A stretch of 64,000 nucleotides of DNA from positions 1,922,001 to 1,986,000 of the forward strand of contig NZ_JABJQY010000002.1 of assembly GCF_013155375.1 (NCBI RefSeq), in the 5' to 3' direction. Under the pieces are notes generated by a model. That model saw nothing but the letters and a program-made list of their open reading frames with translations. It was not told the DNA's origin and ran no database searches. The stretch is from Nocardioides sp. zg-1308. Its GTDB lineage: Bacteria; Actinomycetota; Actinomycetes; Propionibacteriales; Nocardioidaceae. Each line of letters starts with the position of its first letter. Position 1 is the first letter of the stretch. The translations under genes were made by a program, and so were the position numbers. Shown here piece by piece: positions 9,007 to 19,659 of this stretch.

Positions 9007-9606
9007 TCAGTCCCGCGCCAGCACCCAGACGGCGTACTCGTCGTTGGGCTCGTGCAGCTCGTAGCTGCCGAACCGGTGCACCACCCGGAGCCCGGCCGCG
9101 GCCACGTCGGCGACGAACTCGTCCGGCGGGTAGGTCCGGCTCCCGGTCTTCACCGCGCTGAGGTGGAAGCCGGCGAGCACCCGGCCGCCGGGCGCCAGGA
9201 GGTCGCGCAGCCGAGCCAGGACCGCACGCTCGGTGCCCTCGCCGAGGTAGATGAACACGTTGCCGACCACGACCACGAGGTCGAAGCCGCCGACCTGCTC
9301 GGGGTCGAGCGCCAGCGCCTCGTGGGGGAGCACCTCGAGACCGGCGTACGTCGCCTGCGACTGCGCGCGCAGCTCCGGGTCGGGCTCCGTCGCGACGACG
9401 TCGTGCCCGCGCGCGGCCAGGGCGGCGGCGACCCGTCCCATGCCCGAGCCGACGTCGAGGATCCGCGCTCCCCGCGGCACGAGGGCGTCGGCCAGCCGGG
9501 CCTCGCCGTCGACGTCGTCGCCGCGCGCCACCCGCTCGGCGAAGTGCTCGCCGTAGCCGCGGTTGCCCTCGCCGGCCAGCTCCCAGCGGGTGGGCGTCGG
9601 GCTCAT
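9007..9606 (-). CDS. Class I SAM-dependent methyltransferase
   Basis: 199 residues. Motif I of the Rossmann methyltransferase fold is clear (ILDVGSGMGRVAAAL), followed by the acidic end of strand 2 (VVATEPDPEL) and the motif IV region (FDLVVVVGNVFIYL). It transfers a methyl group from S-adenosylmethionine; the acceptor cannot be predicted. The ATG overlaps the stop of the upstream DUF2530 gene (ATGA), so the two are co-translated. There are no membrane segments. Confidence 0.88.
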   Translation of the reverse strand: MSPTPTRWELAGEGNRGYGEHFAERVARGDDVDGEARLADALVPRGARILDVGSGMGRVAAALAARGHDVVATEPDPELRAQSQATYAGLEVLPHEALALDPEQVGGFDLVVVVGNVFIYLGEGTERAVLARLRDLLAPGGRVLAGFHLSAVKTGSRTYPPDEFVADVAAAGLRVVHRFGSYELHEPNDEYAVWVLARD

Positions 9607-9890
9607 CGGCCGGCCTGCTGGAGCGCGCGCTCCTTGCGGCGGCGGCGGCAGTACTCCAGGCCGCACAGCCCGAGGCCGAAGCCGGCCAGGCAGGTCCAGA
9701 GCCACCACGTCCGGCCGTTGTCCTGCAGCGTGCCCCAGAAGGGGAGCAGGCCGAGGAAGGCCAGCAGCCACAGCGCGGTGCCGACCTCGGTGGTGCGGAC
9801 CCCGTCGACGTCGAGCGGCTCGACCTGCGCGACGACGTAGGTGCGGTTGCCGATCTCGTGCTGCGTCGGCTGCTCGTCGCCCAGGTCCAC
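9603..9890 (-). CDS. DUF2530 family small membrane protein
   Basis: 95 residues with two hydrophobic segments (about 38-55 and 65-82) around a short loop (QDNGRTWW), and a basic C-terminus (CRRRRKER). This matches the actinobacterial DUF2530 family of unknown function. The GTG start lies 6 bases after TAGCGT on the coding strand (+ strand 9897-9902), a typical leaderless arrangement. It is first in a two-gene unit with the methyltransferase and divergent from the NCS2 permease. Confidence 0.82.
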   Translation of the reverse strand: MDLGDEQPTQHEIGNRTYVVAQVEPLDVDGVRTTEVGTALWLLAFLGLLPFWGTLQDNGRTWWLWTCLAGFGLGLCGLEYCRRRRKERALQQAGR

Positions 9891-9959
9891 GCGGTCACGC
9901 TACACGCGCGACACGGGCGGAAACACGGGCGTAGCACGCTTCTGCCACACTGCCGTCCC

Positions 9960-11438
9960 GTGACCGACGAGACCAAGACGGCAGAGCAGTCCCCCAGGGC
10001 CACGGGCCTCGACGGGTTCTTCGAGATCACCGAGCGCGGGTCCACCGTGGGCCGGGAGGTGCGCGGGGGTGTCGTGACCTTCCTGACGATGGCCTACATC
10101 GTCGTGCTCAACCCGCTCATCCTGGGCTTCGTGCCGGACTCGACCGGCGCCTTCCTCGGCGGCGGCACCGGCGACGGCTCCAACCTGCCGGTGATCGCCG
10201 CCGGCACGGCACTGGTGGCGGGCGTGCTCACGATCCTGATGGGGTCGGTCGCCAACTTCCCGCTCGCGCTGGCCACCGGGCTCGGCCTCAACGCGTTCGT
10301 GGCCAACGCGATCGCCACCCGGTCCACGTGGGCCGACGCGATGGGGCTCATCGTGCTCGAGGGCATCATCATCCTGGTCCTGGTGCTGACCGGGTTCCGC
10401 AAGGCCGTCTTCCACGCCGTCCCGCAGCAGCTCAAGATCGCCATCTCGGTCGGCATCGGCCTCTTCATCGCGCTCATCGGCTTCGTCGACGCGGGCTTCG
10501 TCACCCGGATCCCCGACGCCGCCCTCACGACCGTCCCGGTGCAGCTCGGCAGCGGCGGCACGCTCACCGGCTGGCCGGTCCTCGTCTTCGCCGTCGGCGT
10601 CGTCCTCATCATCGCGCTGTGGGTGCGCCACGTGCGCGGCGCGATCCTCATCTCCATCGTCGCGACCGCCGTCCTCGCGTTCGTCATCCAGGCCGTGCTC
10701 GACCTCGGCTCGGTGGCCGAGGAGGGCCCGGGCAACTGGTCGCTCAACGTCCCCGAGCTCAACGGCGTCGTCGACGTGCCCGACTTCGGCACCCTCGGCG
10801 AGTTCTCCCTCTTCGGGGCGTTCTCCTCCGTCGGCGTGCTCGCCGCGCTGCTGCTCGCGTTCACGCTGCTGCTGGCCGACTTCTTCGACACGATGGGCAC
10901 GATGACCGCCATCGGCGCGGAGGCCGGGCTCAACGACGAGGAGGGGATCCCGCCCCACGCCCAGCGCATCCTCATCGTCGACTCGGTCGCCGCGATGGCC
11001 GGTGGCGCCGCGGGCGTCTCGTCCAACACCTCCTACATCGAGTCCGCCTCCGGCGTCGGCGAGGGCGCCCGTACGGGCCTGGCGTCGGTCGTGACCGGGC
11101 TGCTGTTCCTGCTGAGCACCTTCTTCGCGCCGATCGTCGAGGCGATCCCCTCCGAGGCCGCGGTCCCCGCGCTGGTGCTGGTCGGCTTCCTGATGATGCA
11201 GCAGGTCAAGGGCATCGCCTGGGACGACCTCGAGATCGCCATCCCGGCGTTCCTCACGATCGTGCTGATGCCCTTCACCTACTCCATCTCGGTCGGCATC
11301 GGCGCCGGCTTCCTGGCGTACGTCCTCATCAAGGTCGTGGTCGGCAAGGCCCGCGAGGTGCACCCGCTCATGTGGCTCGTCGCGGCGCTCTTCGTCGTCT
11401 ACTTCGCGATCGACCCGATCACCTCCTGGCTCACCTGA
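9960..11438 (+). CDS. NCS2-family purine permease (AzgA-like)
   Basis: 492 residues and about 12-14 hydrophobic segments. Signature stretches of AzgA-type adenine/guanine/hypoxanthine transporters are present: the start GLDGFFEITERGSTVGREV, then ATGLGLNAFVA and DFFDTMGTMTAIG. It should import purine bases using the proton gradient. GTG is chosen as the start of the recognisable N-terminus (MTDETKTAEQS). It stands alone, divergent from DUF2530. Two strong palindromes lie about 70 bases after the stop and may end its transcription. The exact base specificity is not predictable. Confidence 0.92.
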   Translation: MTDETKTAEQSPRATGLDGFFEITERGSTVGREVRGGVVTFLTMAYIVVLNPLILGFVPDSTGAFLGGGTGDGSNLPVIAAGTALVAGVLTILMGSVANFPLALATGLGLNAFVANAIATRSTWADAMGLIVLEGIIILVLVLTGFRKAVFHAVPQQLKIAISVGIGLFIALIGFVDAGFVTRIPDAALTTVPVQLGSGGTLTGWPVLVFAVGVVLIIALWVRHVRGAILISIVATAVLAFVIQAVLDLGSVAEEGPGNWSLNVPELNGVVDVPDFGTLGEFSLFGAFSSVGVLAALLLAFTLLLADFFDTMGTMTAIGAEAGLNDEEGIPPHAQRILIVDSVAAMAGGAAGVSSNTSYIESASGVGEGARTGLASVVTGLLFLLSTFFAPIVEAIPSEAAVPALVLVGFLMMQQVKGIAWDDLEIAIPAFLTIVLMPFTYSISVGIGAGFLAYVLIKVVVGKAREVHPLMWLVAALFVVYFAIDPITSWLT

Positions 11439-11505
11439 GGGTTCGGTCTGGCCGTCGTCGTCGTGCAGGAGTCCCCGCCCAGGGAGTCGGCGGGCCGGCC
11501 CCCGT

Positions 11506-11531
11506 GGTTTCCCCGCATATGCGGGGAAACC
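11506..11531. repeat. Perfect 26-bp palindrome
   Basis: The sequence reads identically on both strands, from GGTTTCCCCGCAT to its mirror. As RNA it would make a long stem with almost no loop. No T-run follows, so it is not a classical intrinsic terminator, though it may still stop transcription after the purine permease. Confidence 0.9.
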
Positions 11532-11532
11532 G

Positions 11533-11566
11533 GAACTTCCAGGGGTGTACACACCCCCAGAAGTTC
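11533..11566. repeat. 34-bp near-perfect palindrome
   Basis: GAACTTC and GGGGTGT on the left mirror ACACCCC and GAAGTTC on the right around a central AC; only a CA/CA pair on each side breaks the symmetry. It starts one base after the 26-bp palindrome. Apart from these, the 338 bases between the permease stop and marR hold no convincing gene. Confidence 0.88.
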
Positions 11567-11745
11567 GGACCTGCCTCGAGATGTCCACGGCCGGGTGCGC
11601 CGGCGACCCGTCAGGCGGCGCCCAGGGTGGCGGCAGATCGTCCCCGTACGTCGCCCGCGCTGCGATGTGCCGCCACCACGAGGCGCGAGCCGAAGAGCCG
11701 ACGCACCCCGAGCGGCAGGCCCCGCCTCGCACCACCGCCGGAATA

Positions 11746-11773
11746 GTTAGCACAGGTAATGAGTTATGCTAAC
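11746..11773 (+). promoter_or_regulatory. marR operator and -10 region
   Basis: GTTAGCA (11746-11752) and TGCTAAC (11767-11773) form a perfect 7-bp inverted repeat with a 14-base spacer. TATGCT (11765-11770) overlaps the right arm and looks like a -10 box, placing the transcription start at or near the ATG at 11777. A repressor bound here would block its own promoter, as MarR proteins often do. Confidence 0.65.
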
Positions 11774-11776
11774 GAC

Positions 11777-12220
11777 ATGCCGACCAGAGACCTCCGCTCC
11801 GACGCCGGGCTCGCCTCCGAGCTCCGCGCAGGTGTCATGCGCCTGCGCCGCCGACTGGTCTCCGAGCGGCACCCCGACAACGACCTGAGCATCCCGCAGA
11901 TGGTCGTGCTCGGGTTGCTGGTCCGCCTCGGCGACCAGAGCATCGGCGAGCTGGCCCGCGCCGAGCGCGTGCAGCCGCCGTCGATGACCCGGACGGTCAA
12001 CTGCCTGGAGGCCGACGGCTACGTCGTGCGCCGGCCCCACGAGAGCGACGGCCGCCAGGTCGTCGTCACCCTCACCGACGCCGGCCGGGCGGCGGTGCTG
12101 GCCGACCGCCAGCGTCGTGACGCCTGGCTCTCCCAGCAGCTCGCGCGGCTCACCCCCGCCGAGCGCGCCACCCTCCGCGAGGCGGCCCCGATCCTGGCCC
12201 GCCTCGCGATGACCGACTGA
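11777..12220 (+). CDS. MarR-family transcriptional regulator
   Basis: 147 residues with the MarR winged helix-turn-helix (about 35-100: SIGELARAERVQPPSMTRTV as recognition region, then a wing with DGRQVVVTLTDAG). The protein should dimerise and repress its own operon and the MFS exporter that follows. ATG at 11777 is preferred to the in-frame ATG at 11759. The earlier start would put coding sequence through the -10 box, whereas 11777 lies 6 bases after TATGCT, fitting a leaderless mRNA. The inducer is unknown, probably a toxic small molecule given the exporter. Confidence 0.9.
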   Translation: MPTRDLRSDAGLASELRAGVMRLRRRLVSERHPDNDLSIPQMVVLGLLVRLGDQSIGELARAERVQPPSMTRTVNCLEADGYVVRRPHESDGRQVVVTLTDAGRAAVLADRQRRDAWLSQQLARLTPAERATLREAAPILARLAMTD

Positions 12221-12253
12221 CCTGCTGACCCCACCACCGACTGAGGAGTCACC

Positions 12254-13534
12254 ACGAGTCCCACCTTCCGCTCCCTGGCCAACGCCAACTACCGCCGCTA
12301 CGCCGCCGGCGGTGTCGTCTCCAACACCGGCACCTGGATGCAGCGCGTCGCGCAGGACTGGTTGGTGCTCGAGCTCGCCGTCGGGTCCGGCGCCACGGCG
12401 CTGGGCATCACGACCGGGCTCCAGTTCCTGCCGTTCCTGCTGCTGACCCCGATCGCCGGCCTCGTCGCCGACCGCATGCCCAAGCAGCGGCTGCTCCAGC
12501 TGACCAACCTCGGCATGGCGCTGCCCGCCGCCGTGCTCGGCGTCCTCGCCGTCACTGGCACCGCCGAGGTCTGGCACGTCTACCTGCTGGCCCTCCTGCT
12601 CGGCGCCGCGTCGGCCTTCGACGCCCCGGCCCGCCAGTCCTTCGTGTCCGAGCTCGTCGACCCCGGTGACCTCACCAACGCGGTGGGCCTCAACTCCGCC
12701 AGCTTCAACGCCGCCCGCCTCGTCGGCCCCGGCCTCGCCGGCGTGCTCATCGCCGCGTTCGGCGGGGGAGCGGCCGCGACCGGCTGGGTCATCCTCTTCA
12801 ACGCGGTGTCGTACGCCGCCCCGATCTGGTCGCTGCGCCACCTCGACGTCAGCCGCATCGACGCCGCGGCGCCCGCCGACCGGGGGCCCGGCGCCATCAA
12901 GGAGGGCGTCGCCTACGTCCGGGCCCGCCCCGACCTGCTCCTCGTCCTGAGCATGGTGTTCTTCGCCGGCACGTTCGGCCTGAACTTCCAGATCACCTCG
13001 GCGCTGATGGCCACCGAGGTCTTCGGCAAGGGGCCCGAGGAGTTCGGCCTGCTCGGCACCTTCTTGGCCGTCGGCTCGCTGACGGGGGCGCTGCTGGCCG
13101 CCCGCCGCGCCCAGGTCCGGCACCGGCTGGTCGTCGGCTCCGCCCTGGCCTTCGGCACGACCGTGGTGCTGGCCGGGCTGATGCCGTCCTACCTGACCTT
13201 CGCGCTGCTCGCGCCGGTCACCGGCCTCACGGCGCTCACCTTCATCACCGCGGCCAACACCTACATGCAGCTGCACACCGACGCCGGTGTGCGCGGGCGG
13301 GTGATGGCGCTCTACCTGATGATCTTCATGGGCGGCACCCCGGTGGGCGCGCCCATCATCGGCTGGATCGGCCAGGAGTACGGCGCGCGCTGGACGCTGA
13401 TCGGCGGCGGGCTCATGACGATCGCGGGGGTTGCGTTGTCTGCGATCATGTACCTGAGGCTCGAACGGGCGCGTCGGGAGCGGGTCGTCGAGGCCGGCCG
13501 ACCGGCCGCGGAGAGGGCGTCCGCGGCGTTTTGA
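12254..13534 (+). CDS. MFS exporter (EntS/MFS_3-like) with apparent ACG start codon
   Basis: 426 residues, about 12 membrane segments. The start SPTFRSLANANYRRYAAGGV and then NTGTWMQRVAQDWLVLELA is typical of MFS_3/EntS-type exporters. The conserved N-terminus is preceded by ACG (12254-12256), not ATG or GTG. A strong Shine-Dalgarno GAGGAG (12243-12248) sits 5 bases before it and an in-frame stop lies at 12242. The first ordinary start is ATG at 12338, which would remove 28 residues and half of the first membrane segment. Either initiation is at ACG or one base changed T to C. It is co-transcribed with marR and probably exports a drug-like compound. Confidence 0.85.
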   Translation, partial: TSPTFRSLANANYRRYAAGGVVSNTGTWMQRVAQDWLVLELAVGSGATALGITTGLQFLPFLLLTPIAGLVADRMPKQRLLQLTNLGMALPAAVLGVLAVTGTAEVWHVYLLALLLGAASAFDAPARQSFVSELVDPGDLTNAVGLNSASFNAARLVGPGLAGVLIAAFGGGAAATGWVILFNAVSYAAPIWSLRHLDVSRIDAAAPADRGPGAIKEGVAYVRARPDLLLVLSMVFFAGTFGLNFQITSALMATEVFGKGPEEFGLLGTFLAVGSLTGALLAARRAQVRHRLVVGSALAFGTTVVLAGLMPSYLTFALLAPVTGLTALTFITAANTYMQLHTDAGVRGRVMALYLMIFMGGTPVGAPIIGWIGQEYGARWTLIGGGLMTIAGVALSAIMYLRLERARRERVVEAGRPAAERASAAF

Positions 13535-13559
13535 CCCTGCCGTGGCGCCCGAGTAGCCT
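13531..13559 (+). promoter_or_regulatory. Promoter of the str operon (rpsL)
   Basis: TTGACC (13531-13536) and TAGCCT (13554-13559) are spaced by exactly 17 bases, an excellent housekeeping sigma promoter. The -35 box overlaps the stop codon of the MFS gene. The leader of about 175 bases can form at least one hairpin (GTCTGG/CCAGAC), and GAGAGAGGGA lies before the rpsL start. Confidence 0.8.
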
Positions 13560-13741
13560 CGTTCCTTGTGTGTCTGGCTCGTCCAGACCCATGCGCATGC
13601 ACGGACGGCGCCCATTCGCAGGGCGCAGGCCCGGGGCGCAGCACCCCACGCACTCGCAACAGGCACACCGCAGCAACGCACGACCCCGAGTCCGGCACCG
13701 CGCCGGGCCGTGACGAGAAGACAGAGAGAGGGAACCGCCCG

Positions 13742-14113
13742 GTGCCCACCATCAACCAGCTGGTCCGCAAGGGCCGCCAGGACAAGGTGTCGAAGAACAA
13801 GACGCCTGCCCTGAAGGGATCCCCGCAGCGCCGTGGCGTCTGCACCCGCGTCTACACCACCACCCCGAAGAAGCCGAACTCCGCCCTCCGCAAGGTCGCC
13901 CGCGTGCGCCTGAGCAGTGGCGTCGAGGTCACCGCCTACATCCCGGGTGTCGGTCACAACCTGCAGGAGCACTCGATCGTGCTCGTCCGCGGCGGCCGTG
14001 TGAAGGACCTTCCCGGCGTCCGCTACAAGATCATCCGCGGCTCGCTCGACACCCAGGGTGTCAAGAACCGCAAGCAGGCCCGCAGCCGCTACGGCGCGAA
14101 GAAGGAGAAGTAA
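13742..14113 (+). CDS. rpsL: 30S ribosomal protein S12 (uS12)
   Basis: 123 residues, full length. It is part of the decoding centre of the small subunit. [14 protein letters not shown] carries the normal lysine at residue 43, and [12 protein letters not shown] carries the second conserved lysine, so the sequence is the streptomycin-sensitive form. GTG is the start because [11 protein letters not shown] is the family N-terminus. It is first gene of the str operon; its TAA overlaps the ATG of rpsG by one base. Confidence 0.99.
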   Translation: MPTINQLVRKGRQDKVSKNKTPALKGSPQRRGVCTRVYTTTPKKPNSALRKVARVRLSSGVEVTAYIPGVGHNLQEHSIVLVRGGRVKDLPGVRYKIIRGSLDTQGVKNRKQARSRYGAKKEK

Positions 14114-14583
14114 TGCCTCGCAAGGGTCCCGCTCCCAAGCGCCCCCTCGTCGTCGACCCGGTCTACGGCTCGCAGCTGGTCACCCAGCTCGTCAGCAAGG
14201 TCCTCCAGGACGGCAAGAAGGCCGTGGCGCAGCGCATCGTCTACACCGCCCTCGAGGGTTGCCGCGACAAGACCGGCACCGACCCCGTCGTCACGCTCAA
14301 GCGCGCGATGGACAACGTCAAGCCGGCCATCGAGGTCAAGTCCCGCCGCGTCGGCGGCGCGACCTACCAGGTCCCCGTCGAGGTCAAGGCCAACCGCTCC
14401 ACCACGCTGGCCCTGCGCTGGCTCGTGGGCTATGCCGCCGACCGTCGCGAGAAGACCATGGCCGAGCGCCTCATGAACGAGATCCTCGACGCGAGCAATG
14501 GCCTCGGTGCCGCTGTGAAGAAGCGCGAGGACACCCACAAGATGGCCGAGTCCAACAAGGCCTTCGCCCACTACCGCTGGTGA
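14113..14583 (+). CDS. rpsG: 30S ribosomal protein S7 (uS7)
   Basis: 156 residues, the usual length. It binds the 3' domain of 16S rRNA, nucleates head assembly and lines the E site. [12 protein letters not shown] at the start and AHYRW at the end match actinobacterial S7. It is translationally coupled to rpsL through TAATG. An 86-base gap separates it from fusA. Confidence 0.99.
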   Translation: MPRKGPAPKRPLVVDPVYGSQLVTQLVSKVLQDGKKAVAQRIVYTALEGCRDKTGTDPVVTLKRAMDNVKPAIEVKSRRVGGATYQVPVEVKANRSTTLALRWLVGYAADRREKTMAERLMNEILDASNGLGAAVKKREDTHKMAESNKAFAHYRW

Positions 14584-14669
14584 TCGCGGAGGGCCGTACG
14601 ACCCGCACTGCGCGGCGTACGGCCCTCCACCCCACCACCCCACCAACTCCGAGGGACTGAGACACAGAC

Positions 14670-16784
<2,115 letters not shown>

Positions 16785-16844
16785 TTCGCCCCGGATCCTC
16801 GGCACCAGCACCACCCCACACCCACGAGTCAAGTAACAACAATC

Positions 16845-16850
16845 AGGAGG
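16845..16850 (+). promoter_or_regulatory. Perfect Shine-Dalgarno sequence of tuf
   Basis: AGGAGG, the full anti-Shine-Dalgarno complement, lies 7 bases before the GTG of tuf. It is the strongest ribosome binding site noticed in the window and fits the very high expression of EF-Tu. Confidence 0.9.
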
Positions 16851-16857
16851 AGCCCCA

Positions 16858-18051
16858 GTGGCTAAGGCGAAGTTCGAGCGGACCAAGCCGCACGTCAACA
16901 TCGGCACCATCGGTCACATCGACCACGGCAAGACGACGCTGACCGCGGCGATCACCAAGGTGCTGCACGACAAGTACCCGGACCTCAACGAGGCTTCGGC
17001 GTTCGACCAGATCGACAAGGCTCCCGAGGAGCGTCAGCGCGGCATCACGATCTCGATCGCGCACGTCGAGTACCAGACCGAGGTGCGCCACTACGCGCAC
17101 GTCGACTGCCCCGGTCACGCCGACTACATCAAGAACATGATCACCGGCGCGGCGCAGATGGACGGCGCGATCCTCGTGGTCGCCGCCACCGACGGCCCCA
17201 TGCCGCAGACCCGCGAGCACGTGCTGCTCGCCCGCCAGGTCGGCGTCCCCGCCCTGGTCGTGGCGCTCAACAAGTGCGACATGGTCGACGACGAGGAGCT
17301 CATCGAGCTCGTCGAGATGGAGGTGCGCGAGCTCCTCTCCGAGTACGAGTTCCCGGGCGACGACATCCCCGTGGTCCGCGTTGCCGCCTTCCCGGCGCTG
17401 CAGGGCGACGCCAAGTGGGGCGACTCGGTCGCCGAGCTCATGCAGGCCGTGGACGACTACATCCCGACCCCGGAGCGCGAGACTGACAAGCCCTTCCTCA
17501 TGCCCGTCGAGGACGTCTTCACGATCACCGGTCGTGGCACCGTCATCACCGGTCGCATCGAGCGCGGCATCGTCAAGGTCAACGAGGAGGTCGAGATCAT
17601 CGGCATCCGCGAGGGCTCGCAGAAGAGCACCGTCACCGGTGTCGAGATGTTCCGCAAGCTCCTCGACGAGGGCCAGGCCGGCGAGAACGTCGGTCTGCTC
17701 CTCCGTGGCACGAAGCGCGAGGACGTCGAGCGCGGCATGGTCGTGATCAAGCCGGGCACGACCACCCCGCACACCAACTTCGAGGCTTCGGTCTACATCC
17801 TCAGCAAGGACGAGGGCGGCCGTCACACGCCGTTCTTCAACAACTACCGCCCGCAGTTCTACTTCCGTACGACTGACGTGACCGGTGTTGTGACCCTGCC
17901 CGAGGGCACCGAGATGGTCATGCCGGGTGACAACACCGAGATGTCGGTGGAGCTCATCCAGCCCATCGCGATGGACGAGGGCCTGCGCTTCGCCATCCGC
18001 GAGGGTGGCCGCACGGTCGGCGCCGGCCGCGTCGTCAAGATCACCAAGTGA
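16858..18051 (+). CDS. tuf: Elongation factor Tu
   Basis: 397 residues. It carries aminoacyl-tRNA to the ribosomal A site as a GTP complex. [11 protein letters not shown] (G1), DCPGHADY (G3) and NKCDMVDD (G4) are intact, and the domain II/III boundaries are normal. GTG start with a perfect Shine-Dalgarno sequence. It is the last gene of the str operon, followed by a strong terminator. Confidence 0.99.
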   Translation: MAKAKFERTKPHVNIGTIGHIDHGKTTLTAAITKVLHDKYPDLNEASAFDQIDKAPEERQRGITISIAHVEYQTEVRHYAHVDCPGHADYIKNMITGAAQMDGAILVVAATDGPMPQTREHVLLARQVGVPALVVALNKCDMVDDEELIELVEMEVRELLSEYEFPGDDIPVVRVAAFPALQGDAKWGDSVAELMQAVDDYIPTPERETDKPFLMPVEDVFTITGRGTVITGRIERGIVKVNEEVEIIGIREGSQKSTVTGVEMFRKLLDEGQAGENVGLLLRGTKREDVERGMVVIKPGTTTPHTNFEASVYILSKDEGGRHTPFFNNYRPQFYFRTTDVTGVVTLPEGTEMVMPGDNTEMSVELIQPIAMDEGLRFAIREGGRTVGAGRVVKITK

Positions 18052-18087
18052 TCACCGCCGGTCGCTGACCGGCACCCGCAGCACACC

Positions 18088-18121
18088 GAGACCCCGTCTC
18101 CCGTGAGGGAGGCGGGGTCTC
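18088..18121 (+). terminator. Terminator of the str operon
   Basis: GAGACCCCGTCTCCC, a GTGA loop and a 15-base complement ending GGGGTCTC form a 15-bp stem with a single G-U-type mismatch. It starts 36 bases after the tuf stop. The T-tract is poor, as is usual in GC-rich actinobacteria. Confidence 0.9.
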
Positions 18122-18158
18122 GTGCGTCCGGCACCGTCGGCCACGGCAGGATGGGGCC

Positions 18159-18743
18159 ATGGGGTTCACGAGGGCGGAGCTGGAGTCGTTCCGCGACGTC
18201 GAGGTGCCCGACCTGCTCCCCGCCCCCGGTGAGCCGCTGCGACTGCTCTTCGTCGGCATCAACCCGGGACTGTGGACGGCCGCCACGCAGACGCACTTCG
18301 CCCACCCGGGCAACCGCTTCTACCCGGCGCTGCTGCGCGCCGGCATCCTCGACGTGCCGGTCGACCAGGCCGCGGGCATGACCGAGGACGACCGTGACGC
18401 GCTCCGCCGACGCGGGATCGGGATCACGAACCTCGTCGCGCGCGCCACCGCCCGCGCCGACGAGCTCACCGCCGAGGAGCTGCGCGTCGGCGGCGAGCGG
18501 CTGCGGTCCCTCGTGGCGGAGCGAAGCCCACGGGTCGTGGCGGTCGCCGGGGTCACCGCCTACCGCACCGCCTTCGGCGAGCGCCGGGCGCAGGTCGGGG
18601 AGCAGCCGCGCTGGGGCACGTCGCAGGTCTTCGTGCTGCCCAACCCGTCGGGCCTCAACGCGCACGAGACGGTCGGGACGCTGGCGACGGCGTACGCCGT
18701 GGCGGCGCGCGCCGCCGGCGTGATCGCGACCCCGGCGCCGTGA
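18159..18743 (+). CDS. mug: Mismatch-specific uracil-DNA glycosylase (Mug family)
   Basis: 194 residues. It removes uracil or thymine paired with guanine, starting base excision repair. The family-2 active-site motif GINPGL is at 33-38, followed by THFAHPGNRFYPAL, and NPSGLNAH forms the second loop. The N-terminus is unusually rich in acidic residues but has no extra domain. CAGGAT lies 6 bases before the ATG, so the message may be leaderless. It stands alone between the str terminator and the end of the polyamine operon. Confidence 0.9.
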   Translation: MGFTRAELESFRDVEVPDLLPAPGEPLRLLFVGINPGLWTAATQTHFAHPGNRFYPALLRAGILDVPVDQAAGMTEDDRDALRRRGIGITNLVARATARADELTAEELRVGGERLRSLVAERSPRVVAVAGVTAYRTAFGERRAQVGEQPRWGTSQVFVLPNPSGLNAHETVGTLATAYAVAARAAGVIATPAP

Positions 18744-18756
18744 CGCGGCGGACCGG

Positions 18757-19200
18757 TCAGCCCATGTCGACGCCCTCGAAGTCCTCGGGCGTGTAGTCGC
18801 GTCGCTCGACCAGCACCATCCAGTTGCCGGAGTTGTCGCGCATCAGCGCCTCGACGCCGTACGGGCGCTCCTCGGGCTCCTGGAGGAACTCCACGCCCTT
18901 GGCCCGGAGGTCCTCGTACGTCGCGCGGCAGTCGTCGACGTCCATGCCGATGCCGGGCAGCCCGCCCTCGTCCTGGGCGCGGTTCATCGCCTCGATGAGG
19001 TAGTCGGGGAGGGGGCCGCTCGGGGTGGTGAGGTGGAGGTGCACCTCGGGCTGCTTGGGGTGGTGGACGGTGCACCACCGGAAGTCGGGGCCGAGCTGGA
19101 GGTCGTCGCCGACCTCGAAGCCGAGGACGTCGGTGTAGAAGGCGAGGGACTCGTCGATGTCCTTCACCCAGACGGACAGGAGGGAGATGTTGGTGATCAT
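18757..19200 (-). CDS. VOC-superfamily (glyoxalase/bleomycin-resistance-like) protein
   Basis: 147 residues with the paired beta-alpha-beta-beta-beta modules of the vicinal oxygen chelate fold: SVWVKDIDESLAFYTDVLGF at the start, then VHLHL, MDVDDCRATYEDL and MRDNSGNWMVLVE. These proteins bind a metal and act as lyases, dioxygenases or binding proteins; the substrate is unknown. It begins 9 bases after the AraC-type gene and is the last gene of the long minus-strand unit. An AraC gene followed by a VOC gene of this kind recurs in actinobacteria, so the pair may be a detoxification module. Confidence 0.88.
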   Translation of the reverse strand: MITNISLLSVWVKDIDESLAFYTDVLGFEVGDDLQLGPDFRWCTVHHPKQPEVHLHLTTPSGPLPDYLIEAMNRAQDEGGLPGIGMDVDDCRATYEDLRAKGVEFLQEPEERPYGVEALMRDNSGNWMVLVERRDYTPEDFEGVDMG

Positions 19201-19209
19201 GCCCCGAGC

Positions 19210-19659
19210 CTAGGAAGGGTCGGCGTCGTCCGGCTTCTCCTGCGTTGCGGAGCGCTCGACGAGCCCGGCCATGAACACGAAGCACCCGGGGATGCGGGGG
19301 TTGCCGCTGGCGGCGTACCTGCGCTGGAACGCGCTGGGGCTCTCGCCGACGATCTCGCGGAAGGTCGAGCTGAACGACCCGAGGCTGCTGTAGCCGACGG
19401 CGTGGCACACCTCGGTCACGGTGAGGTTCGCGGCGCGGAGCAGGTCCTGGGCGCGCTCGACGCGGCGCTGGGCCAGGTAGGCGGCCGGGGTGGTGCGGTA
19501 GGTCAGGGCGAACGAGCGCAGGAAGTGGAACCGGCTCATGCCCGCGAGGCTCGCGAGGTGGTCGAGGTCGAACGGCTCCGCGAAGTGCCGGTCGAGGTGG
19601 TCCCGCGCGAGGCGCAGGTGGATCAGCACGTCACCGGGGACGCGGCGCACCCCGCTCAT
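19210..19659 (-). CDS. Small AraC-family regulator (DNA-binding domain only)
   Basis: 149 residues. Almost all of it is the double helix-turn-helix domain: HLASLAGMSRFHFLRSFALT as the first helix-turn-helix, then VCHAVGYSSLGSFSSTFREI as the second. There is no N-terminal cupin or sensor domain, and only a tail of about 30 residues follows. It probably controls the VOC gene or a nearby unit; a direct role in polyamine use is unproven. Its ATG overlaps the stop of the upstream aminotransferase (ATGA), so it is coupled to the catabolic operon. Confidence 0.9.
   Translation of the reverse strand: MSGVRRVPGDVLIHLRLARDHLDRHFAEPFDLDHLASLAGMSRFHFLRSFALTYRTTPAAYLAQRRVERAQDLLRAANLTVTEVCHAVGYSSLGSFSSTFREIVGESPSAFQRRYAASGNPRIPGCFVFMAGLVERSATQEKPDDADPS

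Noticed and set aside
11463..11776. Short open frames between the purine permease and marR
   Set aside because: They run through the two palindromes, are Arg/Pro-rich and have no ribosome binding site or recognisable family.
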